Shown here: positions 44,678-53,921 of the stretch, piece after piece
How the letters are laid out: each line of letters begins with the position of its first letter
How positions within the stretch are numbered: the stretch's first letter is position 1
Position numbers and translations under genes: made by a program
The notes under the pieces: model-generated
Seen by the model: only the letters and a program-made list of their open reading frames with translations
What the model was told of the DNA's origin: nothing
The model's database searches: none
NCBI GenBank assembly: GCA_945888515.1
Contig: CAMDAD010000009.1
Span: 1 to 64,000, forward strand
Direction: 5' to 3'
Source: Akkermansia muciniphila
GTDB lineage: Bacteria; Verrucomicrobiota; Verrucomicrobiia; Verrucomicrobiales; Akkermansiaceae
Length of the DNA: 64,000 nucleotides

Positions 44678-46078
44678 ATGATCACCTACCTTCCCGGCAA
44701 AGAACCTCACGCTCGCGAGTATCGCCTCATTTTCAAAAACGTCGATCGTGCAGACTACGATCCCTCTATCGATTGCTACTTGCGCAATGGTGGCTATGAT
44801 CAACTGAAAAAAGCCATCACCATGGCACCGAAGGACATCACCGAGGAAGTGAAAAAGTCCGGTCTGCGCGGTCGTGGCGGTGCGGGATTCCCCACCGGCA
44901 TGAAGTGGACTTTCATTCCGCCGAACAACACCAAGCCCGTTTATCTGATTTGCAATGGCGATGAATCTGAGCCCGGCACCTTCAAAGACCGTTACATCCT
45001 CCATCAGGATCCTCACCAACTCATCGAGGGCATGGTGATTTCGGCTTTCGCCGTCGGCGCGCACGTCGCTTACATCTACATCCGCGAGGAATTCCCGGCC
45101 GCCGCGCAAATCGTCGAAAACGCCATCGCGGAGGCGCGCACGAAAAATTTCGTCGGTCCGAATGTCTTAGGCTCCGGCTTCGATGTAGAAATTTACGTTC
45201 ATCGTGGCGCGGGTGCTTACATTTGCGGTGAGGAAACCGGTCTCATCGAGTCGCTCGAAGGCAAGCGCCCCTACCCACGCATCAAGCCACCGTATTTCCC
45301 TGCGGCACTCGGCCTTTACATGTGCCCCACCATCGTCAACAACGTCGAATCGCTCTGCCACGTGAAACACATCGTGCAAATGGGCGGCGATGAATACGCC
45401 AAGCTCGGCGTCGCCAAAAACACCGGCACGCGCATTCTCTGCGTCTCCGGCGATGTGAAAAATCCCGGCTATTTCGAAGTGGAAGTCGGCAAGCTCACCA
45501 TGCGCGAACTGCTCTACGACGTCTGCGGCGGTCCGAAAGACGGACGTTCTTTCAAGGCCGTCATTCCCGGTGGTTCGTCCTCGAAAATCCTCCGCTGCGA
45601 TGAAACATACAAGTTGAAGAACCCCGATGGCACCACGCGCGAGCTGGGCTTCTGGGACATCCCCATGGATTTCGATAGCCTAGCCGCCTGCGGTTCGATG
45701 GCCGGCTCCGGTGGCGTGATCGTCATCGATGATAGCCGCAAGATTTCCTGGGTGCTGAACAACATCAATTCTTTCTACGCACACGAGTCCTGCGGTCAGT
45801 GCACTCCTTGCCGCGAAGGCAGCATGTGGATGAAAAAAATCACCGACCGCCTCGTCACCGGCGATGCCTCCCCCGAGGACATCAAGACCCTCGAAAGCGT
45901 AGCCTACCAGATCGATGGCCGCACCATCTGCGCCTTCGGAGAAGCCAGTTCCTGGCCAGTGGAGGCAATCGTAGCCAAGTTCCGCGACGAACTCCTCGCC
46001 GATACCAATCCCGAGAACGCCGACAAACCGCTCAACCCCGAGGCGGAAGCGCAACGTCGGTTTTTGCAAGAGGTGTGA
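44678..46078 (+). CDS. nuoF: NADH-quinone oxidoreductase subunit F
   Basis: NADH-binding flavoprotein subunit, 466 residues from ATG 44678. The NADH site is GRGGAGFPTGMKW at residues 65-77, the FMN site includes ICNGDESEPGTFKDR and YICGEETGLIESLEGKR, and cluster N3 is held by SCGQCTPCREG with a later Cys in TICAFGEA. It oxidises NADH and passes electrons through N3. It is the last nuo gene; 65 bases separate it from the convergent sulfatase gene, with no clear terminator. Confidence 0.97.
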   Translation: MITYLPGKEPHAREYRLIFKNVDRADYDPSIDCYLRNGGYDQLKKAITMAPKDITEEVKKSGLRGRGGAGFPTGMKWTFIPPNNTKPVYLICNGDESEPGTFKDRYILHQDPHQLIEGMVISAFAVGAHVAYIYIREEFPAAAQIVENAIAEARTKNFVGPNVLGSGFDVEIYVHRGAGAYICGEETGLIESLEGKRPYPRIKPPYFPAALGLYMCPTIVNNVESLCHVKHIVQMGGDEYAKLGVAKNTGTRILCVSGDVKNPGYFEVEVGKLTMRELLYDVCGGPKDGRSFKAVIPGGSSSKILRCDETYKLKNPDGTTRELGFWDIPMDFDSLAACGSMAGSGGVIVIDDSRKISWVLNNINSFYAHESCGQCTPCREGSMWMKKITDRLVTGDASPEDIKTLESVAYQIDGRTICAFGEASSWPVEAIVAKFRDELLADTNPENADKPLNPEAEAQRRFLQEV

Positions 46079-46142
46079 TGACTAGGCTCAATCGATCACT
46101 TTCCGTACTTTTCGCTCATTGACTCACCAGCACTGGGTCATT

Positions 46143-47615
46143 TCATTCGATTTTGATGGGAAAAACAGTATTTTCCTTCACCTCTCTTGAGAGAATTTCT
46201 TGGGCTCGGCGAATCAGAGCGACTTCGTTGTTGGCGATATTGTTTTGTTCGGCGCGATCTTTGGCAATGTCATAGACTTCCCAATCACTGGGCTTCTTCT
46301 GATTCAGACCACGACGAATGACTTTTTTGTCTCCAATCCTGATAGCAATTTGACCACCGTATTCTGGATAGACCCAAAGCATTGGCTTGCGTGAAGTCAT
46401 GGCTGCCGCGCCCGTCATGGTGGGCCAGAGGTTTTCGCCGTCGAGACCATCGCGTGATTTGAGACCACAGGCATCGATCAAAGTGGGAAACCAGTCGGCG
46501 AAATAACTGGGAAGATCGCTCGCTACACCGGCCTTAATCGCTGGCGGGTAGCGCACGATCAGAGGCACACGCAGGCCACCTTCATAGACGCTGCCTTTGA
46601 AACCCTGCAGGTCCTTTGTCGATTGGAAAAACGTTGCATCCACGCCACCGATTCCAAATTGCGGGTCCTTTGCCATGTGCGTGGTGCCGTTGTCTGAGGT
46701 GAAAATGATCAGCGTCTCGTTTAGGATGTTCGCGTCACGAAGTTTTTGCACCACCTTTCCAACGTGACGATCAAGGTCGCTGATCATCGCTGCGTAAGCT
46801 GCCCTTGGGCGTGGGTGGGGTAGGTAGCCCGACTGTCCACGATAAGGTTTGTTGTCCCATTCTTTCGGATACTCATTCACGGATTCGCTTGACGGATGCA
46901 TCGCCACGTGTGGCTCGATGAAAGGCAAATACAGAAAAAACTTTTCCTTCTGATGACGATCGATGAATTGCAGAGCTTCTTCCAAGATGGCGGTGGATGA
47001 ATAGTTTTTTCCGATCCATTCTTCCGCAGAGACTTCTCCTTCAGGGCGTTTGGCATGGCCGGGTATGGGCTTTTCGTTTAACAGAACTTGCTGGTCATTG
47101 CGCCAGAGAAACTTGGGATAAAATGAATGCGCTAGCGCCTGACAGTTGTAGCCATAAAATAAATCGAAACCGTGCTTGTTCGGATCCCCCGTGGAACCGA
47201 CAGGACCGAGTCCCCATTTGCCCATCGCCCCGGTGGCAAATCCCGCTTCGCGGAAGCTCTGCGACAATAACCACGTATCTGCCGAAATCGGATGCTGACC
47301 TTCTTTGAATTGCGGCAACTTCAAAGATGCCTGACGATTGCCACGGATTTCTGCATGACCAAGGTGCTTACCAGTCATCAATACGCAGCGCGACGGCGCA
47401 CAAACGGGTGCCCCTGAATAATGCTGGGTGAAACGCGTGCCTTCCCGCGCCAACTGATCGAGATGAGGCGTCTTGATTTTTTCCTGTCCATAACTTCCCA
47501 GTTCTCCCCACCCCAGGTCGTCTGCCAAAATGAATACCACATGGCGCGGACGATTCGCCGCACATACTATGCCTAACGAAATCAATACGAAACAGATCAT
47601 GACGCGACTCAACAT
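46143..47615 (-). CDS. secreted sulfatase (arylsulfatase family)
   Basis: A 490-residue exported sulfatase with a signal peptide of about 20 residues (MICFVLISLGIVCA). VFILADDLGWGELG holds the first metal-binding Asp pair, and APVCAPSRCVLMTGKHLG holds the C-x-P-S-R motif with C72 as the residue converted to formylglycine; TSDNGTTHM holds the last metal site. Family length and motifs are complete. It would hydrolyse sulfate esters, probably on polysaccharides, but substrate cannot be assigned. Neighbours on the same strand are typical exported Verrucomicrobia proteins, and it is preceded by nnr. Confidence 0.93.
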   Translation of the reverse strand: MLSRVMICFVLISLGIVCAANRPRHVVFILADDLGWGELGSYGQEKIKTPHLDQLAREGTRFTQHYSGAPVCAPSRCVLMTGKHLGHAEIRGNRQASLKLPQFKEGQHPISADTWLLSQSFREAGFATGAMGKWGLGPVGSTGDPNKHGFDLFYGYNCQALAHSFYPKFLWRNDQQVLLNEKPIPGHAKRPEGEVSAEEWIGKNYSSTAILEEALQFIDRHQKEKFFLYLPFIEPHVAMHPSSESVNEYPKEWDNKPYRGQSGYLPHPRPRAAYAAMISDLDRHVGKVVQKLRDANILNETLIIFTSDNGTTHMAKDPQFGIGGVDATFFQSTKDLQGFKGSVYEGGLRVPLIVRYPPAIKAGVASDLPSYFADWFPTLIDACGLKSRDGLDGENLWPTMTGAAAMTSRKPMLWVYPEYGGQIAIRIGDKKVIRRGLNQKKPSDWEVYDIAKDRAEQNNIANNEVALIRRAQEILSREVKENTVFPIKIE

Positions 47616-47663
47616 GGCACGAGCCTACATGCTAAAATCGCAGTGACAAGTCGTATGAATAGC

Positions 47664-49139
47664 TCACCCCGCCTGCCACTCGCTCATTGCCGCACCCAGT
47701 GTCTCGAAAAGATCTGTCGCCACCAATGACAATACGGATTGCCGACCGGAGCTAAGGGAAATTTCCGCCGCGCGGCCACAGATCCATGCACCGGCACAAG
47801 TCGATACCAGCGGATCCATGCCCTGCGCTTGAAGTCCTGCGATCACTCCCGCCAGCACATCTCCCATGCCTGCGGTCGCCATGCCCGCAGTACCAGTGCT
47901 GTTGTGATACAAGGCATTTCCGCGCTGCTGCACTAATGTTCTGGCTCCCTTGAGTAGAAGAACCGAGGGATTGAACTGCGTGAAATGAGCACAGGCATCC
48001 TCCCGTGAACGCTCGGCCGAGAGTGGCGCAAGCCGCGCAAACTCTCCGGGATGCGGCGTGATGACATGCTGCGCATGCAAGCACTGATGCCCTTGGTATC
48101 GAGCGATCGCATTCAGAGCGTCCGCATCCAAAACGGCACTGCCATGGTGTTTTTCTAACAGTTCGACCATCGCATCGAACTCACCTTCACTCAATGTGCC
48201 AAGTCCCGGCCCCATGACCAAGGCATCGGCATTTTCTAACGAAATCTCGTGCCAATTGGCATACGACCGCACCATCAAAGCTGGACAAGCACGCGCGGCC
48301 ACTGAGGCGTGGGCTTTTTCGCCGACCCACAGGGTCACCAATCCGGCCCCCGCTCGCAACGCAGCCGTAGCACAGAGCAATGCCGCCCCTTCCATGCCGG
48401 GCGAACCTGCCACAACCGTCACCCGTCCCGCAGCACCTTTGTGAAAATCATGCGCGCGCAGTGGCAATGATTGCGGGAAGGAACTTGGTGTGATCAAGCG
48501 CAAGCCGGAATCGTAATCGGAGAGAGGTAGATGATCTAACGGAATACATTCCAGGCGTCCCACATGATTGACGACAGAGGAACGCAACAGACCAATTTTG
48601 GGAGCTCCGATGAAAAAAGTGTAATCGGCGATGACTGCGGCGGGATCGATGGCACCGCTATCGGCGTCCACTCCTGTTGGCAGATCCAGTGCGATCACCG
48701 GAATCGCACGTGAAGAACGTTGGGCGAGAATCGCAAGTGCTGCCTCGCGTATCGGCTCGCGCAGCGGACCTGACGCACCGATTCCCAGCAAAGCATCCAT
48801 GATCACCGTAGGTCCCCGTCCTCTGGAGCAAGAATGCGGAATCAATTCCAGCTCACGCAACTGCTGTCGGGTAAGAGTAGCCCACTCGATTTCCGGATAG
48901 AAGCGGTGAAGTTCGATCTGCCAACCCCATCGGCGTAGATGCTGTGCGGCACAGAGCGCGTCACCCGCATTGTGACCTTTGCCGAGATACAAATGGAGCG
49001 TGCCGGGAATCGGAAAAAATTTCTGCAAGGAACAGGCGATTCCCCACCCAGCCTTGGCCATCAATGTCGACGCGTCCACGCCCCTAGCGAAGAGCGACTG
49101 CTCCAGCGAACGCATTTGTGCTCCCGTGACCGCATTCAT
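47664..49139 (-). CDS. nnr: bifunctional NAD(P)H-hydrate repair enzyme (epimerase and dehydratase)
   Basis: Repairs hydrated NADH or NADPH. The 491 residues contain an N-terminal NnrE epimerase (1-205: LYLGKGHNAGDALCAAQHL, MDALLGIGASGPLREP, DLPTGVDADSG) and a C-terminal NnrD ADP/ATP-dependent dehydratase (215-490: GSPGMEGAALLCATAALRAG, VMGPGLGT, GTAGMATAGMGDVLAG). Both domains are complete. It sits between exported-protein genes, with 73 bases after the DUF1501 gene and 48 before the sulfatase; I infer no functional link. Confidence 0.93.
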   Translation of the reverse strand: MNAVTGAQMRSLEQSLFARGVDASTLMAKAGWGIACSLQKFFPIPGTLHLYLGKGHNAGDALCAAQHLRRWGWQIELHRFYPEIEWATLTRQQLRELELIPHSCSRGRGPTVIMDALLGIGASGPLREPIREAALAILAQRSSRAIPVIALDLPTGVDADSGAIDPAAVIADYTFFIGAPKIGLLRSSVVNHVGRLECIPLDHLPLSDYDSGLRLITPSSFPQSLPLRAHDFHKGAAGRVTVVAGSPGMEGAALLCATAALRAGAGLVTLWVGEKAHASVAARACPALMVRSYANWHEISLENADALVMGPGLGTLSEGEFDAMVELLEKHHGSAVLDADALNAIARYQGHQCLHAQHVITPHPGEFARLAPLSAERSREDACAHFTQFNPSVLLLKGARTLVQQRGNALYHNSTGTAGMATAGMGDVLAGVIAGLQAQGMDPLVSTCAGAWICGRAAEISLSSGRQSVLSLVATDLFETLGAAMSEWQAG

Positions 49140-49212
49140 CCTTTTATAGTATCATCCGTATCATCGAATTCAATCAAAAACCCGACGCGCGCGCCGTGGC
49201 TAAATTCAGAAC

Positions 49213-50676
49213 TTAGGCCACCACGGCGGAAACGACTTTCCCATGCACGTCCGTTAGCCGGAAGTCTCGCCCCTGATAGCGGAAGGTGAGTTTTTCATGA
49301 TGGATGCCCAGCATGTGCAACAGCGTCGCCTGCATATCATGAACATGAACCGGATCTTTCGTCACGTGATACGCGAAGTCATCGGTTTCTCCATGGCTAT
49401 GTCCCGTTTTGAATCCCCCACCCGCGCCCCAAATCGTGAAGCCTACGCCGAAGTGATCACGCCCATACGCACGCGGATTATTGATATCGCCCTGCACAAA
49501 CACCGTACGTCCGAATTCGCTGACCCAAAGCACGATCGTATCATCGAGCAAACCACGCTGTTTCAAATCCTTCACCAAAGCCGCGGCTGGTTGATCTGTA
49601 TCGCGGCACTGATGCTCCAACTGATAGGAAAGATTTTTGTGTTGATCCCACCCAGCATGCATCAATTGCACAAAACGGGTGCCACGCTCTACGAGTTTTC
49701 TTGCCAACAAACAATGGCGGGCAAAGGAACCATTGCGATGCACATCCGGGCCATACATCGCTAAGGTCTCCGGGCTTTCCTTGGATAAATCGGTGAGTTC
49801 CGGCACACTCATCTGCATACGATACGCCATTTCATATTGCGAAATTCGCGTGTCAATTTCCGGATCACCGTATCGTTCTAAGTGATGCTGATTCATCGCC
49901 GCCAGATCATCTAACGCGCTGCGGCGAAGGGATCGATCCACACCCGCGGGATTGTTCAGATACAAGACCGGATCACCGTCGCCGCGGAAACGAACTCCTT
50001 GATACTTCGACGGTAAAAAGCCGCTGCCCCAGTAGTAATCGAAAAACAACTGGCCGCAGGTTTTATCCTTGTCCGATGACGTCATGACCACGAACGAGGG
50101 CAGATCCTGAGACAGGCAGCCTAGTCCGTAAGTTCCCCAAGCTCCTAGGCTCGGTCGCCCCGGAACCTGGCTGCCAGTGAGGAAAAAGGTCACGCCCGGC
50201 GCGTGATTGACGGCCTCGGTGTGCATCGAATCGATAAAACAAATGTCATCGGCGATGGCGCCGATGTGCGGTATCAGGGTTGAGAGCATGCGTCCGCATT
50301 TGCCATAGGATTGAAAAGGCTTGAGTGAGGAAAGAATGGGATACTTCCCCTGCGAGGCCGTCATCGTGGAGAGGCGTGTGTTTCCACGCACAGAGGCCGG
50401 CAGTTCGGTGAGGCGCAGTTTTTCCAAACCGGGCTTGTGCTGAAACAAATCGATCTGCGACGGGCCGCCACCTTGCCACAGCAGGATCACATTTTTCGCC
50501 TTCGGCAGGAGATGCGGCAATCCTTCTAACGGATTCATGTTCACGGCTGGCGCAGCAAACAGATCGCGATTGAGCAGAGAGGCAAGCGCCACCGTGCCGA
50601 TACCCGTCGACGACTTGCTAAAAAACTGACGTCGTGTGATGAGCTGCTGCTGGCGCTGGATGGGATCAAGAATCAT
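49213..50676 (-). CDS. DUF1501 protein (exported, Tat signal)
   Basis: A 487-residue member of the DUF1501 family abundant in Planctomycetes and Verrucomicrobia. The N-terminus has a twin-arginine signal, LITRRQFFSKSSTGIG, and the body contains VILLWQGGGPSQIDLFQHKPG, HAPGVTFFLTGSQVPGRPS, and VLWVSEFGRTVFVQGD, with GYDFAYHV-type later sequence, an alkaline phosphatase/sulfatase-like fold. Function is unknown. It overlaps the upstream DUF1549/DUF1553 gene by 4 bases; this pairing is the standard arrangement for these families. Confidence 0.93.
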   Translation of the reverse strand: MILDPIQRQQQLITRRQFFSKSSTGIGTVALASLLNRDLFAAPAVNMNPLEGLPHLLPKAKNVILLWQGGGPSQIDLFQHKPGLEKLRLTELPASVRGNTRLSTMTASQGKYPILSSLKPFQSYGKCGRMLSTLIPHIGAIADDICFIDSMHTEAVNHAPGVTFFLTGSQVPGRPSLGAWGTYGLGCLSQDLPSFVVMTSSDKDKTCGQLFFDYYWGSGFLPSKYQGVRFRGDGDPVLYLNNPAGVDRSLRRSALDDLAAMNQHHLERYGDPEIDTRISQYEMAYRMQMSVPELTDLSKESPETLAMYGPDVHRNGSFARHCLLARKLVERGTRFVQLMHAGWDQHKNLSYQLEHQCRDTDQPAAALVKDLKQRGLLDDTIVLWVSEFGRTVFVQGDINNPRAYGRDHFGVGFTIWGAGGGFKTGHSHGETDDFAYHVTKDPVHVHDMQATLLHMLGIHHEKLTFRYQGRDFRLTDVHGKVVSAVVA

Positions 50677-53600
50677 TGGCGTGTGAGGGCTTCGTCGAGA
50701 TTATACATAGTAAGACAGACATGGGTCAGTGCCGCGTGTTGCACGGTATCGAGCCTCGCATCGCGTGGCGCGGCACCAGTTCCTAACAATTCTTGCGCGG
50801 CCTTGGCATTGGTTTGAAAATGTTTGAGCGATTTGCTCCATGCATTACGCAACATGCCCTTTTCCATGGGGTCCGCTTCACGCAAACAGACGCGAAGAAA
50901 TGCATCATCCAACCAAGCATCGGCGTCGCTACCCTTTTGCATCACTCGCTCAGCGAGAACCCGCGCCGACTCAACCCAAGTGGGATCGTTCATCGTCGTC
51001 AGTGCATGCAGTGGTGTGCTGGTGAGATTCATTTTCACTTCACAAGTGCGCCGTGCGGAGGTGTCAAACAAATTGCCCGGTGCCACGGTGCGACGCCAAA
51101 AGGTATAGACGCTGCGTCGATAGAGATCCGCTCCCTGCGACAAGGGATAGGTGAAATCTCTCTCCTTCGTAATACTAAGACCATCCCAGATGGTGGCGGG
51201 TTGGTAGGGGTATACCGGCTTACCATAGAGTTGGCCCTGTAGCAGTCCACTGGTGTGCAAGGCGTAGTCGCGCAGAATCAGAGACGACATGCGGAAACGA
51301 CTCGCACGTGCGTAGAGTTTATTTTCCGGATCGCGTTGAAGCATTTCAGAGGTGACTTTCGAGCTCTGACGATAGGTCGCGCTGGTGACGATGAGGCGAT
51401 GCAAGTGTTTCACATTCCAGCCACTCTCTCGGAATTCCACTGCGAGCCAATCAAGGAGTGCAGGATGAGTCGGAAGATCACCGCCAAGGCCGAAATTCTC
51501 CGATGTTTTGACGATCCCTTTGCCAAAGTAATGTTGCCAAAGGCGATTGACATGGACGCGCGCTGTGAGCGGATTCGCATCGCTCACTAACCATTGTGCC
51601 AGGCCCAAGCGATTCTTCGGCAAACTCGGATCCATCGGCGGCAGCGCGGCGGGCGTATTGCTGGAAACCTCCTCCCGCGGCATTTCATAACTGCCACGTT
51701 CGTAGCGGAATGTCTTACGCGGCTGGGCGTCAGACATCACCATCACACGCGGCAATTGACTTTTCAGCGTATCCGACGCGGCAGTCAGGCGAGCATGGTT
51801 TGCTCTGAGTTTCATAATCTCTGGATGTCTCGCCGACATCGCCTGATAGTACGTTTCACGCTCTTTTGGACTGCGTTTTTCAGGATGCTTAGCGAGAATA
51901 CCACGCACTTCAGCGGAAACTTGCGCCTGTGCAACCGGTTCATTTTCCGAACTCACAGAGATACGAAAGCGTCCAAACATGTGAGCGATGTGCTTGGATT
52001 GAAAGGATAAAACAATGCGTAACTGGCCAACGGTGGAGAGTTTGTCTTTGAGTTGAACAGCAAGATACTGTGCTTCATTGACTTTTGGCACATACGCCCA
52101 TCCCGTCTGTGGATTGTTATCGAGTATGGCATCGGGAGAAAATCCGCCTTGAGAGTAACTGGCAGTGGTCATGGCGATAGGCAGAACCTTTCCGTTAGAT
52201 TCCAGCGTTAGCTTACTCAACACGGCATTGCCGCTTTCCGCACGACCGGATCCTTCCATCGGAAACCGTTTGTCGGGAATGAGATCAAAACGCAGGCCCG
52301 TCAATCCCTCGGCTATCACAGGAATCTCGATCGTATAGTCTGACTTCGCCGCGGTGACACCGGCGGAAAAAATGGATTGATCCGCTTGCAGATGAAGTTC
52401 CACTCCATTGCTGGCTTTCATCGAGTCAGGCGCGACAGTTTTCCAGAATGCCTCATCACCCATCATGGGAGATTTCTCGCTTTGTTCGATGAACTCGATG
52501 AATTCCTTGCTTTTCTGTATTCTCTGCTCCTGATCTCTGATCCACTCGATTTGATTTTCCAAGTCCGCCAGTTGTCGCATTTGCTCCTCGCTGCCCGCAT
52601 GAACCCATGGATCGGCAATGCGATATTGGCCACCACCACCGGGCACTCCCCTCTCAGGCACCTGATTAAAAAATGCCATCATCGAATAGTAGTCCATCTG
52701 ACTCAATGGGTCGTATTTGTGGTCGTGGCATTGTGCGCACGCTAAAGTCAGTCCCAGCCAGTTCGTGGCGGTGACATCGACACGATCAAATAAAATAATG
52801 TTGCGCTGCTCCTCAGCGATCGCACCTCCTTCACCATTCAGCATGTGGCATCGGTGAAAACCCGTGGCGACTTTTTGCGAAAGCGTGGCATTCGGAACGA
52901 GATCACCAGCGATTTGTTCGATCGTGAACTGATCAAAAGGCATGTTGTCATTCAGAGCCTTGATGACCCAGTCGCGCCAAACATACTGATGCGTGTCGCC
53001 ATCCTGTTGGAAGCCATTGCTATCAGCATAACGTGCGGCATCGAGCCAGGGAAGCGCCATGCGTTCGCCGAAATGCGGACTCGCAAGCAATCGATCCACC
53101 ACTTTTTCATAAGCCTGCGGCGATTCATCAGAGAGAAACTCTTGCAGTTCCAGTGGTGTGGGTGGCAAACCTGTTAGATCAAGACTGAGTCTACGCAGCA
53201 GAGTGGCGCGATCTGCCTCAGGCGAAGCTTGCAAACCCTCTTTTTCGTGACGCTCCGCGATAAAGGTGTCGATGGGATTTTTGACCCATGCGGAAGATTT
53301 CACAGCAGGCAAGGTCTGTTTTCTCGGCGGAGAAAAGGCCCAATGCATTTCATACTTCGCACCCTCATTGATCCATCGTTTAAGGATTTCCCGCTCCTTT
53401 GGCTGAATCTTATGCACAGCATCGGGTGGAGGCATGACCTCATCGGGATCTTGGCTCATGATGCGTTGAATGACGGCACTGGCTGCGGCATTTCCAGGAA
53501 CGATGGCTTTTCCCTTGCGCTGAGGATCGGTCGCTCCCTCAAAGGTATCCAATCGCAAGTCCGCCTCGCGTGTTTTGGCATCAAAGCCATGGCAGGCAAA

Positions 53601-53723
53601 ACACTTTTCACTGAGGATGGGGCGAACATCGAAGTTATACGACAGCGCATCTCCATCGGCAACAGCCGAAGAAACACAAGCGATACAGCAACATATTCTG
53701 ACTATCAGCACAGAACGAATCAT
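50673..53723 (-). CDS. PSCyt1-DUF1549-DUF1553 cytochrome protein
   Basis: A 1016-residue exported protein with a signal peptide of about 22 residues and the planctomycete-type cytochrome module, C41-x-x-C44-H45 in EKCFACHGFDAKT. The DUF1549 domain (about 140-350) contains the second motif CAQCHDHKYDPLSQMDYYSM; the DUF1553 domain (about 690-960) contains RLGLAQWLVSDANPLTARVHVNRLWQHYFGKG. Middle residues 440-590 are a beta-rich insert. Such proteins probably act in periplasmic electron transfer or polymer breakdown, always paired with DUF1501. Confidence 0.93.
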   Translation of the reverse strand: MIRSVLIVRICCCIACVSSAVADGDALSYNFDVRPILSEKCFACHGFDAKTREADLRLDTFEGATDPQRKGKAIVPGNAAASAVIQRIMSQDPDEVMPPPDAVHKIQPKEREILKRWINEGAKYEMHWAFSPPRKQTLPAVKSSAWVKNPIDTFIAERHEKEGLQASPEADRATLLRRLSLDLTGLPPTPLELQEFLSDESPQAYEKVVDRLLASPHFGERMALPWLDAARYADSNGFQQDGDTHQYVWRDWVIKALNDNMPFDQFTIEQIAGDLVPNATLSQKVATGFHRCHMLNGEGGAIAEEQRNIILFDRVDVTATNWLGLTLACAQCHDHKYDPLSQMDYYSMMAFFNQVPERGVPGGGGQYRIADPWVHAGSEEQMRQLADLENQIEWIRDQEQRIQKSKEFIEFIEQSEKSPMMGDEAFWKTVAPDSMKASNGVELHLQADQSIFSAGVTAAKSDYTIEIPVIAEGLTGLRFDLIPDKRFPMEGSGRAESGNAVLSKLTLESNGKVLPIAMTTASYSQGGFSPDAILDNNPQTGWAYVPKVNEAQYLAVQLKDKLSTVGQLRIVLSFQSKHIAHMFGRFRISVSSENEPVAQAQVSAEVRGILAKHPEKRSPKERETYYQAMSARHPEIMKLRANHARLTAASDTLKSQLPRVMVMSDAQPRKTFRYERGSYEMPREEVSSNTPAALPPMDPSLPKNRLGLAQWLVSDANPLTARVHVNRLWQHYFGKGIVKTSENFGLGGDLPTHPALLDWLAVEFRESGWNVKHLHRLIVTSATYRQSSKVTSEMLQRDPENKLYARASRFRMSSLILRDYALHTSGLLQGQLYGKPVYPYQPATIWDGLSITKERDFTYPLSQGADLYRRSVYTFWRRTVAPGNLFDTSARRTCEVKMNLTSTPLHALTTMNDPTWVESARVLAERVMQKGSDADAWLDDAFLRVCLREADPMEKGMLRNAWSKSLKHFQTNAKAAQELLGTGAAPRDARLDTVQHAALTHVCLTMYNLDEALTRQ

Positions 53724-53921
53724 TCATACGCTTCTACGCGACATTGTGCGGATTCTTTCTTGGTGGGAATAACTACTAGATGCTTCCCTGCCCTTTTGCT
53801 CATGGCCGCCGATTCTGATTTCACCATCTTCTCACACTACGGGGCAAGATGCGGCGACGTTCATTCGCAGACTTTTCTCCTTTTCAAACGAGGACTTGCC
53901 ATTATCGTGGGGCACCCCTTT

